Positions 43,956-53,768 of a DNA stretch of 64,000 nucleotides are shown piece by piece. The stretch comes from Bromus sterilis (lineage: Eukaryota > Streptophyta > Magnoliopsida > Poales > Poaceae): the NCBI GenBank assembly GCA_950022295.1, contig OX465595.1, forward strand, positions 72,314,770 to 72,378,769, read 5' to 3'. How positions within the stretch are numbered: the first letter of the stretch is position 1; each line of letters starts with the position of its first letter. Below the pieces are notes generated by a model. The model was given only the letters and a program-made list of their open reading frames with translations. It was not told the origin of the DNA and did no database searches. A program made the translations under genes and the position numbers.

Positions 43956-45949
43956 ACAACAACAGTGACTTTATCTGCACTCCTATTGCTACACCTGCTA
44001 CTTCAGCACCTTCTTATGAGATTAAACCTGCTTTGCTGAACCTTGTGATGAAAGATCAATTCTCTGGTGCTAGAGATGATGCTGCTTTGCATTTAAATAA
44101 TGTTATTGAGCTTTGTGATATGCAAAAGTACAAAGAAGTAGATGGTGATATTGTTAAGCTTAAGCTTTTTCCTTCCTCCTTGAGAGATGAAGCTAAAATC
44201 TGGTTTCAATCCTTGCCTAGGAATAGCATAGATTCTTGGGATAAGTGCAAGGATGCTTTTATTGGGAAGTACTACCCCCATGCTAAGATTATCCAATTGA
44301 GGAGTTTTATTATGAATTTTAAACAATTGGATAATGAACACGTTGCCCATGCTTGGGAACACATGAAATCTCTTGTTAAGAATTGCCCTACGCATGGTTT
44401 GACTACTTGGATGGTTATCCAAACTTTTTATGCAGGCTTGAACTTTACCTCGCGGAACTTGCTAGATTCGGCCGCGGGAGGAACCTTTATGTCAACTACA
44501 CTTGGTGCTGCCACAAAACTTCTCGATGAGATGATGACCAATTATTCCCAATGGCACACTGAAAGAGCTCCAACAGGTAGGAAGGTAAACTCTCTTGAGG
44601 AGATCTCCTCCCTAAATGAAAAAGTTGACTTGATTATGTCTCTACTTACCAAGCAATCTCCTATTGATCCTCAAGATGTTCCTTTAAATTCTTTGATTGC
44701 TCAAGATCAAGTAGATGTGAACTTTATCTCTAGAAACAACTTCAATGACAATGCTTATAGGAGTAATTTTGGTAACATTCCTAGACCGTTCCCCTCCAAT
44801 AACTATGGGAACAACAACACTTATCCTAGCACCAAAAACTCCACTTCTGAATTAGAGAGTATGCTTAAAGACTTTATCACTACCCAAAAAGCCTTCAACA
44901 AGAGTGTAGAGGAAAAACTAGAGAAACTAGATAACCTCTCGTCGAAGGTAGACAATTTATCCCACGAAGTAGAATTGCTTAAAATTAGAACTTCTCCCCT
45001 TGAGGAGAGGAAGGTCACTCCTATGAATGCTATCCAAGTGCAAATTAATGAAAACATTAGGATGATGGCTAAACTTAAAGAGAGATTGGCTAGAGAAAAG
45101 GAGGAAGAAGATAGAATTAAGAGCCTTCCTACACACCATACTATTTCTACTATCAAAGTGGTTGAGGATATCCAAACTCTTAGCACCCAATGCACCCCTA
45201 GTCCCATAGGACATATTAATGGTGATGCTATGAGCACAACCGTAGAAGAAGAAATTCCTATGACTATAGAAGCTACCAAACAAGTGAGCCTAAAGGACAC
45301 CACTACTACTTTAGTTGATAGTAGTGACCTTGATTTTGATAATTGCACCCTTTCTGAAGTTATTCGTTTCCTTCACAAGATGTCTAGAGACCCCCACACT
45401 AGCACACTAAATCTTGCCTTCACGGAGCATATCACTAATGCTCTCATCAAAGCTAGGGAGGAGAAGCTTAGGGTAGAAGCCTCCATACCTATAAAGCTAG
45501 AAGATGGTTTGGATCCTATGATTAAAATTAAGTTGAATAACTTTTCTTGCTATGCTTTATGTGATGTTGGAGCTAGTACCTCTGTTATGCCCAAAAGAAT
45601 GTATGATATATTTGAATTGAAACCTTTTGATTCTTGTTCTTTTGGTGTTCGTCTCGTCGATTCTTCCGTAAAGAAACCTTTGGGGAAGATAGATGATGTT
45701 CTTATCATTGTCAATGACAATTATGTTCCCGTTGATTTTACTATTATGGACATTGAATGTGAACCTTCTTGTCCAATTATTTTGGGACGTCCTTTTCTTC
45801 GCACCGTGGGTGCTATTATTGATATGAAAGAAGGGATTATAAAATTCCAATTCTCTCTCAAGAAAGGGATGGAACACTTCCCTAGGAAAAATATTAAGTT
45901 GCCTTTTGAGTCCGTCACACGGGCTAGTTATTTTCTTGAAAAAACTTGA
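43829..45949 (+). pseudogene. Array D gag-protease, unit 2, fused to LTR sequence
   Basis: An uninterrupted frame of 706 codons whose first 44 or so residues (MWVHAPPMTSLSDRNMSLGD onward) are translated LTR. The rest is gag-protease from SDFICTPIATP. It has the same domains as unit 1: LFPSSLRDEAKIWFQ, YALCDVGASTSVMP and ILGRPFLRTVGAIID. It lacks unit 1's nonsense codon, so the gag-PR body is the most intact of the array. The fusion start is an accident of the deletion. I call it a pseudogene because the true start and primer site are gone. Confidence 0.88.
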
Positions 45950-47631
45950 TCTATTTGCATTAAGCCTAGCTAATGGCTTTAAAGAAGCGCTTTCGGGAGG
46001 CAGCCCGCAACGAATTTAGGATTTCCATTTTGTTTTTCTTATGTTTTTAGTGGTCTTCATGATTTTTACTACTGTAGCAACATCATTGTATCTTTACTTT
46101 TCAAGCTTTCTGCCATTTATAGCCTCATATGACAAGGGAAGTGAAAGTTGTGACATACTGTCCAGAAAACAGATTATGTCCTCGTGACTAGAAAAATCAG
46201 AGAAAAATCCCAGTTCATCTTTTTGATCTGAATTTTTTACACAGCGTGCTATATAAAATGAAAAAACTTTCGTATGTTCTGAGTTTTTTCATTTGAGTTG
46301 CAGAAGTATACATAAAAAAAGCTTTACTACCTGCTGGTCTGTTTTCACAGATTCTGTCCTGTTTTGCCTTTTCTTCGTTTTGCAAACCTTAAGCTTGCTT
46401 TTTATTTGCAAAAACTTTTTGGAAATCTTGAGAAACAGTAGCTCTTCAATAATATCTTTATTTCAAGTAGAGAACAATTATTTTATTATGGGTACTAACC
46501 TCGCTAATCCGATTATGATGAGTTATGTATGAAGGGAGTTTTCAAGTGTGCGAGGGAAGATGATGAAAGAAGATTAAGAAGTGTCAAGCGCTCAGGCTTG
46601 GGGATGCCCCATGCATCCCCAAGAAATATTCAAGGAGAATCAAGCGTCTAATCTTGGGGATGTCCTCGTGCATCCCCTTCTCCATCAACAATTATCAGTT
46701 CGTCTCTCGTTTCACTATATTTTTTATCACTTCATGCGTTATGTGCTATGCTTGGAGCGTCTCGCTCTTAGGTTTTATTTTTAGTTTTCTTTAGCTTTGA
46801 TTTCTGTTCATAACAAGTTAGAACCCAGGTTTATTTGCGTGGGAGATAAACACGCTCCACTTCAAAAATCTAGAACACAACATATGACTTTTCATGCTTA
46901 TCTTTGTTGTGTGTGTTCTTTATCTTTTTCATAGCTACTGTCATGTTTTGCTCTTAGTTTTCATGCTTATCTTTTCAAAGAGCTTTTGTTTATTTGTTGC
47001 TGGAACTCTCTTGAGTTTTCATGTTTATCTTGTTTAGAGAGTTTGCATGTTGCACTGAGTTTTGTGTCTTGACTTGAAGTAGGTAATTGAGGTAGCTATT
47101 CTTTTGTAGTAGTAACTTCCAATAGTTTTGAGGTATTGTTTTGAGTAATGTTTGGACTTTTGGTGTCAAGAGCTTTAGCATACTAGTGATAGATGTCGTA
47201 TTTTGGGAAATCCGTGTTTTTTTTCAAAACTTACAAAATTAGTTGAGAACTTTAGCTACTAGATGGATCACTACTCTTCTGAGGGGTAGAATATTAGAGT
47301 ACACTCACGTACCATGAGCCGAGGATGCGCAAGGATAACCAAACCCCCATACACTCCTCCACGGGGTACTTGTCTCTTTGTGCAACCTCCTTATTAGATT
47401 GAGAGTTACCGATAATAAGTGCATGAGTTCTTAGGACTAATGTGAGTATTCGAAAGTTGACACTTCCACCTTCCCATATTTTTCTAGCCTCTCCTGTGCC
47501 GTGCATTGCTTTCTTCTCACTCCGAGAGTTGGCGTCCACCTTCGCCGATACATCCAAACCCTTGGCATGATACGCTCTGTCATCATAAACCTCCTGATAT
47601 CCTTCCTCAAAACATCCACCATACCTACCTA
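45950..47631 (+). other. Array D 3' non-coding region, unit 2 (before solo LTR)
   Basis: Collinear with 38380-40059. An AAGCGCTT palindrome and a CGGGAGGCAGCCCG hairpin lie about 35-60 bp after the stop (about 45985-46009). Hairpins at about 46594-46677. No ORF. Confidence 0.7.
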
Positions 47632-47636
47632 CCAAG
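47632..47636. repeat. Target-site duplication CCAAG (left), unit 2 solo LTR
   Basis: Same five bases and same context as in unit 1. Confidence 0.9.
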
Positions 47637-49281
47637 TGATACGTCCCAAACGTATCTATAATTTCTGCTTGTTCCATGCATGTTTTGTGTGACTTTGCCA
47701 TGTTTTGCTTGAACTTTCATACACTTTTGAACCTATTTGGACTAACCTAATAACTCAGTGCACCCAGTTGCCAGTTGCTATTTTCTGCTGTTTTTGTATT
47801 TCAGGTTTTCCGGCCATTAAAAGAGCTCCAAAAAATACGGAAAAATCAGATAAAAAATCAGAGTCATGGAAGCTTCCGGAAACACCAAAGAAGCGAAGGG
47901 GGCCACCACCAGGAGGACAGGAGGGTCCCTGGCGCGGCCCCACCCTAGGCCGCGCCAGGAGGCCTCCTGGCTGCCTGGTGGGTCCCCTTGACACCCCCTT
48001 CGCCTATATTTACCCCTCGTGGTGGAAACCCCTAATACGGACTCCCTTTTCGCGATCTCTCCTCAGTTCCGCCGCCGCCGCCGTTTCTAGATCGGGGCTG
48101 CCTGGAGAAGCTGCTCTGGAACCCTTTCGGAAGAAGCTACCCCCTCCGGGAGACCATACATGGCCATGGACGCCTCCCGTATGTACCGTGAGTAGTTTCC
48201 CTTGGACCATGGGTCCGTGACCAGTAGCTATGTGATCTATCTCTCCCTCTTTTGTGCCTCCACTTTTGAGTCCTCGTGAGCTGCCTCACATGATCGAGGC
48301 ATCTATGTAATTTCTGCTGTTGCTATGCTGAGTTTGTTGGGATATGATGGATTATGAGACTATGTTCAGATTGTGATGAGTAATATATTTGGTTCTTCTC
48401 TTTTATATTTTGTTCTTGAGTAAATTCTTGCATGTTCTCCGTTGCGGTATTTACTTTGGCCAAGTATTTTATTTGCAACTCCAAGAGAGAGCGTTATGCT
48501 CGATTGTGGGTTCAGCCCCCTGATGTCTAGCTTGAGTGACAGAAACATGAGGCTATGGGATGTGCTGTTTTCACCAGGGATAAAACAACTGTGCTTGTAC
48601 TTGCGGGTGCAAGGATTGTTTACTTTACGCATGGTTCTTTTAATGCAGTTGTCTGTTGCTTTGAGTTTACACTTTGGGTGGGATTCGCAACTTAATACCA
48701 GTGAGATGTTCTGGATAGATATCTCAAGGTGGATGATTCGTAGTAGATGCAGATGGATTTCGGTCTACTTACCTTGGCGTACTTCCCATTGCTTTTGAGC
48801 CCTTCTTTCTTTGCGGCATAGTTAGCATTGCGGTGCCTTCGTAATCCTGTCAATTGCCCAACTGTGATTTGTTTACCTCGCTAGCACTTTTATCGTCTTT
48901 TGGGAGAGAGACATCACTAGTGAAAATCACGGGACCCCGGTCCATGTTCATATCATTGTTTACACCTTCAATTTATTTTTAGTCTTTACTGTTAGTTACC
49001 CCTATTATTATCTCTTGCGTTGATCCTTTGTAAACAACAAGGCCGGAGGAATTGACAACTCCTCTGTACTCGTTGGGAGCAAAGTTATTTGTATATGTGT
49101 GCAGGTCCAGGTGAAGTTAGCAACCTCGGCGCCATTGTTCACTTTACCACCTTCTTGTATCTCTGCGAGTCATACGGGAGACAAACCCTATCCTCTACAT
49201 AGGGGAAATTTGCTGCTACGCTACATCTCACCTTCCACTTGGGGTAACCAACGAGGAGTGAGAACTATCCTCACCGTATCA
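47637..49281 (+). mobile_element. Solo LTR in array D unit 2 (1645 bp)
   Basis: A copy of 40065-41710 at the identical site with the same CCAAG flanks. It was therefore duplicated along with the unit rather than inserted independently. Scattered substitutions (for example near 47815-47880) show the duplication is not very recent. Confidence 0.92.
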
Positions 49282-49286
49282 CCAAG
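49282..49286. repeat. Target-site duplication CCAAG (right), unit 2 solo LTR
   Basis: Identical to 47632-47636. Confidence 0.9.
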
Positions 49287-50512
49287 GCATTTCCATAGCC
49301 TTTCCGAGATATATTGCCATGCAACATCCATCTTCTCATGACTTGATCTTCATGTCATACATGCTACTTGCTTGATTGATGAGCCACATGCTAGTTGGGC
49401 ATTGCCCTAATCATTGCTACATGACGCGCTAGTATCATTGCATATCCTGCTACACTGGCAGAGGCATGCATTTGCATACATCATGATAGTTACATCTTCT
49501 TTATGATTTGAGTACTTTGTAACGTGTGAAAGATCTTCTATACTTTTTTTAATATATAGAGTGTTGCCCCTAAAGTGAGGAAAAGATCCCAAAGTGGACA
49601 AACTAACAGATCCCAAAGAGGACAAATGAGAGAGAAATAGAAAGAGCCATTGAGGCCACCAAAAAATACAAAAAATACAAAAAGAGAAAAATAAATAAAA
49701 AGAGAGAAGGGGGCACACTACTATTCCTTTTGAGAGATCCACACTCGTACTCCCTCTTATATCTTGTACTCCATAGAGATTATCATTCATGCATATAGCT
49801 ATTTGGGGACCTTCACACTATAGAACTTGGCTTGTATATTCCAATGATGAGCCTCCTCAAATGAGCTCTAGGTCTTCTTGAGCAAGCAAGTTGGATGCAC
49901 CCCCACTAGTTCCATTGGAGAGATTACCTTAGCTCATATGTGCATACGTTGCATGGCAATCCCTACTCCTCACATCATATCTATCATTTGGCTTTCTCTC
50001 GCCTATGATTGTCCTCATTGGTGTGAGCCTTTCACACCCTTTTTGTATTCCTCCTCCACCATATTCTCTCTTTGCCATCCTAAGTGCCAACTTTCTTGCT
50101 TACGCTCATCCATTGCATGAGTACTCAAAATATCGAAAAGGAGTGGATCATTTTGACTTGTACCTGGCTAGTGGTCTGGGAATGAGTCAAGATAAGATTC
50201 CAAAGAAGACCAAGTGTGAAACTTTAGTGGATTGAGTTCTCAACATAAAAATACTTTTTCTCGTATATCCCTATCCCCTTTCTTGCATGCATACACTATT
50301 TGGAGACATTCGACTCACGGACAGCAAGAGCTCTTGCACCTTTATGTTCTTATATTTCTTGTTTCAATACTAAATATAGACTCTTTCCTGTTATGACTTG
50401 AATGGAATTACATGCCTTGATTGCTTTACTTAAAAGTTATTATATGGTTGTTAGCATGTCACCACAGAAATTATGCTTTTATCATTTACCTACTCGAGGA
50501 CGAGCAGGAATT
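49287..50512 (+). other. Array D 3' non-coding region, unit 2 (after solo LTR)
   Basis: Collinear with 41716-42940, including the A-rich tract and the CTCGAGGACGAGCAGGAATT box before the polypurine tract. No ORF. Confidence 0.7.
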
Positions 50513-50526
50513 AAGCTTGGGGATGT
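50513..50526 (+). other. Array D polypurine tract, unit 2
   Basis: AAGCTTGGGGATGT before LTR 3. Confidence 0.85.
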
Positions 50527-51525
50527 TGATACGTCCAAAACGTATCTATAATTTCTGCTTGCTCCATGCCTCTTTTGTGTGATATTGCTATGATATTGAT
50601 GAACTTCCATAAACTTTTGATCATATTTGGACTAACCTATTAACTCAGTGCACCCCAGTGTCAGTTCCTGTTTTCTGCTGTTTTTCTATTTCAGGTTTCC
50701 CCCATATTAAAAGTGCTCCAAAAATTTGGGAAAAATCCAATAAAAAAACTGCGTACAGGAAGCTTTCGGAATCACCGAGGGGGGCCAGAGGGGACCCACC
50801 AGGGCCCCAGGCGCCCTCCCGGCGCGCCCCAGGGTGGGGCCGCGCCAAGGGGCCGCCTGGACCCCTGGTGGACCCCCTGGCTGCCCCCCTTCGCCTATTT
50901 ATTCCCCGTGACGCAAAAACCCTGAGAAGGGAACCCTTTTTCGCGATCTCTCCTCTGTTCCGCCACCGCCACGCTTCCAAGATCGGGAGCACCAGAAGAC
51001 CTCTTCCCGGCACCCTGCCGGAGGGAGGAATCACCTCCGGGAGATTCTCCACCACCATGGATGCTTCCCGGATGAACCGTGAGTAGTCCACCTTGGACCA
51101 TGGGTCTATGATCAGTAGCTATGTGATGTTCTCCTCCCCTCTTTGTTCTTCATGGATTAGACCTCGTGAGATGCCCTACATGATAGAGGCACATATGTAA
51201 TATTTCTGCTCTTGCTATGCTGAGTTTGCTGGGATCCGATGGATTATGAGATTATGTTCAGATTGTGTTTGAGTTATATATATTTGATTCTCCTCTTTTA
51301 TATTTATGTTCTTGAGTAATTCTTGCATGTTCTCCGTTGCTGTTTATTGCTTTGGACAAGTAGTAGGTAGTGACTCCAAGAGGGAGAGTTATGCATTATT
51401 GTGGGTTCATGCCCCCCCGATGACTAGCTTGAGTGACAGAAACATGAGTCTAGGGGATGCGCTGTTGCCACACGGGGGAAAAGGACGGTGCTTGTACTTG
51501 CGGGTGCAAGGATTGTTTACTTTAC
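50527..51525 (+). repeat. Array D, LTR 3 (3' part deleted)
   Basis: The same truncation point as LTR 2, GATTGTTTACTTTAC followed by gag. The GC-rich block is at about 50780-50890, with a TATTTATT box shortly after it (about 50896-50903). Confidence 0.88.
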
Positions 51526-52890
51526 ACAACAACATTGACTTTTTCTGCACTCCTATTGCTACACCTGCTACTTCATCACCTTCTTATGAGATTAAACCTG
51601 CTTTGCTGAACCTTGTTATGAAAGATCAATTCTCTGGTGCTAGAGATGATGCTGCATTGCATTTAAATAATTTTATTGAGCTTTGTGATATGCAAAAGTA
51701 TAAAGAAGTAGATGGTGATATTGTTAAGCTTAAGCTTTTTCCTTTCTCCTTGAGAGATGAAGGTAAAATCTGGTTTCAATCCTTGCCTAGGAATAGCATA
51801 GATTCTTGGGATAAGTGCAGGGATGCTTTTATTGGGAAGTACTACCCCCCTGCTAAGATTATCCAATTGAGGAGTTTTATTATGAATTTTAAACAATTGG
51901 ATAATGAACACGTTGCCCAAGCTTAGGAACACATGAAATCTCTATTTAAGAATTGCCCTACGCATGGTTTGACTACTTGGATGGTTATCCAAACTTTTTA
52001 TGTAGGCTTGAACTTTACCTCGCGGAACTTGCTAGATTCGGCCGCGGGAGGAACCTTTATGTCAACTACACTTGGTGCTGCCACAAAACTTCTCGATGAG
52101 ATGATGACCAATTATTCCCAATGGCACACCGAAAGAGCTCCAACAGGTAGGAAGGTAAACTCTCTCGAGGAGATCTCCTCCCGAAATGAAAAAGTTGACT
52201 TGATTATGTCTCTACTTACCAAGCAATCTCCTATTGATCCTCAAGATGTTCCTTTAAATTCTTTGATTGCTCAAGATCAAGTAGATGTGAACTTTATCTC
52301 TAGAAACAACTTCAATGACAATGCTTATAGGAGTAATTTTGGTAACATTCCTAGACTGTTCCCCTCCAACAACTATGGGAACAACAACACTTATCCTAGC
52401 ACCAAAAACTCCACTTCTGAATTAGAGAGTATGCTTAAAGACTTTATCACTACCCAAAAAGCCTTCAACAAGAGTGTAGAGGAAAAACTAGACAAACTAG
52501 ATAACCTCTCGTCGAAGGTAGACAATTTAGCCCACGAAGTAGAATTTCTTAAAATTAGAACTTCTCCCCTTGAGGAGAGGAAGGTCACTCCTATGAATGC
52601 TATCCAAGTGCAAATTAATGAAAACATTAGGATGATGGCTAAACTTAAAGAGAGATGGGCTAGAGAAAAGGAGGAAGAAGATAGAATTAAGAGCCTTCCT
52701 ACACACCATACTGTTGCTACTATCGAAGTGGTTGAGGATATCCAAACTCTTAGCACCCAATGCACCCCTAGTCCCATAGGACCTATTAATGGTGATGCTA
52801 TGACCTCAACCGTATCAGAAGAAATTCCTATGACTATAGAAGCTACCAAACAAGTGAGTCTAAAGTACACCACTACTACGTTACTTGATA
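51526..52890 (+). pseudogene. Array D gag, unit 3, 3' truncated
   Basis: Gag fused to LTR sequence as in unit 2 (open from 51306). TAG (from TGG) at 51924-51926 follows VAQA. The frame then continues through SVEEKLDKLDNLSSK to about 52890, where it changes abruptly to unrelated sequence before the protease. About 450 codons remain. The break point shares a few bases with fragment E (GATA), consistent with illegitimate joining. Confidence 0.88.
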
Positions 52891-53329
52891 TAAATATGGG
52901 TGATAGATGTGGCAAAACAAAGTAATATAAATCTGTAATAAAAAGTGCAGCAAGCAAACATGTAACAAAAGTGAGTGTAAACGGAGTAACAATGGTGGAA
53001 ACAAGGCCTAGGATTCATACTTTCACTAGTGGCAACTCCCAACAATATTAACATAGTCTAATCACATGATATTTCCCATAAAACATGCAATGGAGACGCA
53101 CTCGGAGGTCATTCCTTTGTGGTCAACAGAAAAAGCAAGCTTAAGGTTTGCAAAACTACGAAAAGAAAAACAGGGGCAGAAGCTGAAAAAAACAGGACAA
53201 CAGAGAGTAAAGAATTTTTTAGGGGCACTTCTGCAACTCAAATCAAAAAACTCAGAACAGACGCCTGAAAGACAATTGTATGGAGCATACTTTCAAAAAA
53301 AATTTAGATCAAAAAGATGATCTGGTGAT

Positions 53330-53768
53330 TTATCTAACATGCTTCCTATGCATAGGAATATTGCAATAGAATAATTCATTGAAGCACAAAGCAATAAGCA
53401 TAGGAAGGCAAAATAAGTGCAACTTCAAAACCTTCAACATAAAGAGAGGGAACTTGATATTATTGAAATATCTATGAGCATATGTTCCCCTCTCATAATA
53501 ATTTTCAGTGGGATCATGAATAAACTCAACAACATAAGTATCACATAAAACTTTCTTATCATGATCCACAAGCATAGAAAACTTATTACTCTCCACATAA
53601 GCATAATCTTTCTCATTGGTAATAGTGGGAGTAGGACTATCATAAACAACTTGAACACTATAGATTAATTGTGTATTATGAAGATGGTGTTCAGAAAGAA
53701 AGTAATTTCCTTCATGATTATGACAAGATTCATAAGGATAATTTCTCCTTATGTCATAGGTATATTTA
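53330..53768 (-). pseudogene. Membrane-like ORF of fragment E, N-terminus lost
   Basis: Open frame of about 145 codons running from the element F insertion point to TGA at 53330. The first part is rich in Y, H and N (for example YPYESCHNHEGNYF). The middle holds VESNKFSMLVDHDKK and FIHDPTENYYERG. The C-terminal part is strongly hydrophobic (KFPLFMLKVLKLHLFCLPML then IALCFNELFYC), suggesting one membrane segment. I recall related ORFs downstream of gag/pol in Triticeae Gypsy elements but cannot name a family. An env-like role is possible, not shown. Confidence 0.55.
53764..53768. repeat. Left target-site base block of element F (ATTTA)
   Basis: Five bases before the LTR start. The partner lies beyond the window, so it is unconfirmed. 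Confidence 0.45.

Larger units (their letters stand above)
34772..52890 (+). mobile_element. Element D: tandem array of non-autonomous Gypsy units (about 7.57 kb period)
   Basis: Three LTR-gag segments in a row: LTR 34772 with gag 36367, LTR 42955 with gag about 43956, and LTR 50527 with gag about 51526 (truncated near 52890). Units 1 and 2 share the same solo-LTR insertion at the same site. Units 2 and 3 share the same LTR-to-gag deletion. Spacing is 7572 bp for both the solo LTRs and the polypurine tracts. It has gag and protease only, with no RT or integrase. I associate this layout with the Triticeae families called Sabrina/WHAM, but the name is from memory and uncertain. Confidence 0.9.
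52891..53768 (-). mobile_element. Fragment E: 3' part of another Gypsy element
   Basis: A minus-strand fragment without LTRs, bounded by the broken end of array D and by element F. It contains the end of an ORF (53330-53768) and 3' non-coding sequence. The block 53130-53310 matches D's non-coding region (about 38660-38830), so E and D are related families. It may be the 3' end of a coding-competent relative of D. Confidence 0.65.

Noticed and set aside
34772..52890. A pair of separate, complete D elements each with its own LTR pair
   Set aside because: There are no target duplications between units, LTRs 2 and 3 share the same truncation, and the solo LTR occurs at the same site in both units. 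A tandem array is the simpler reading.
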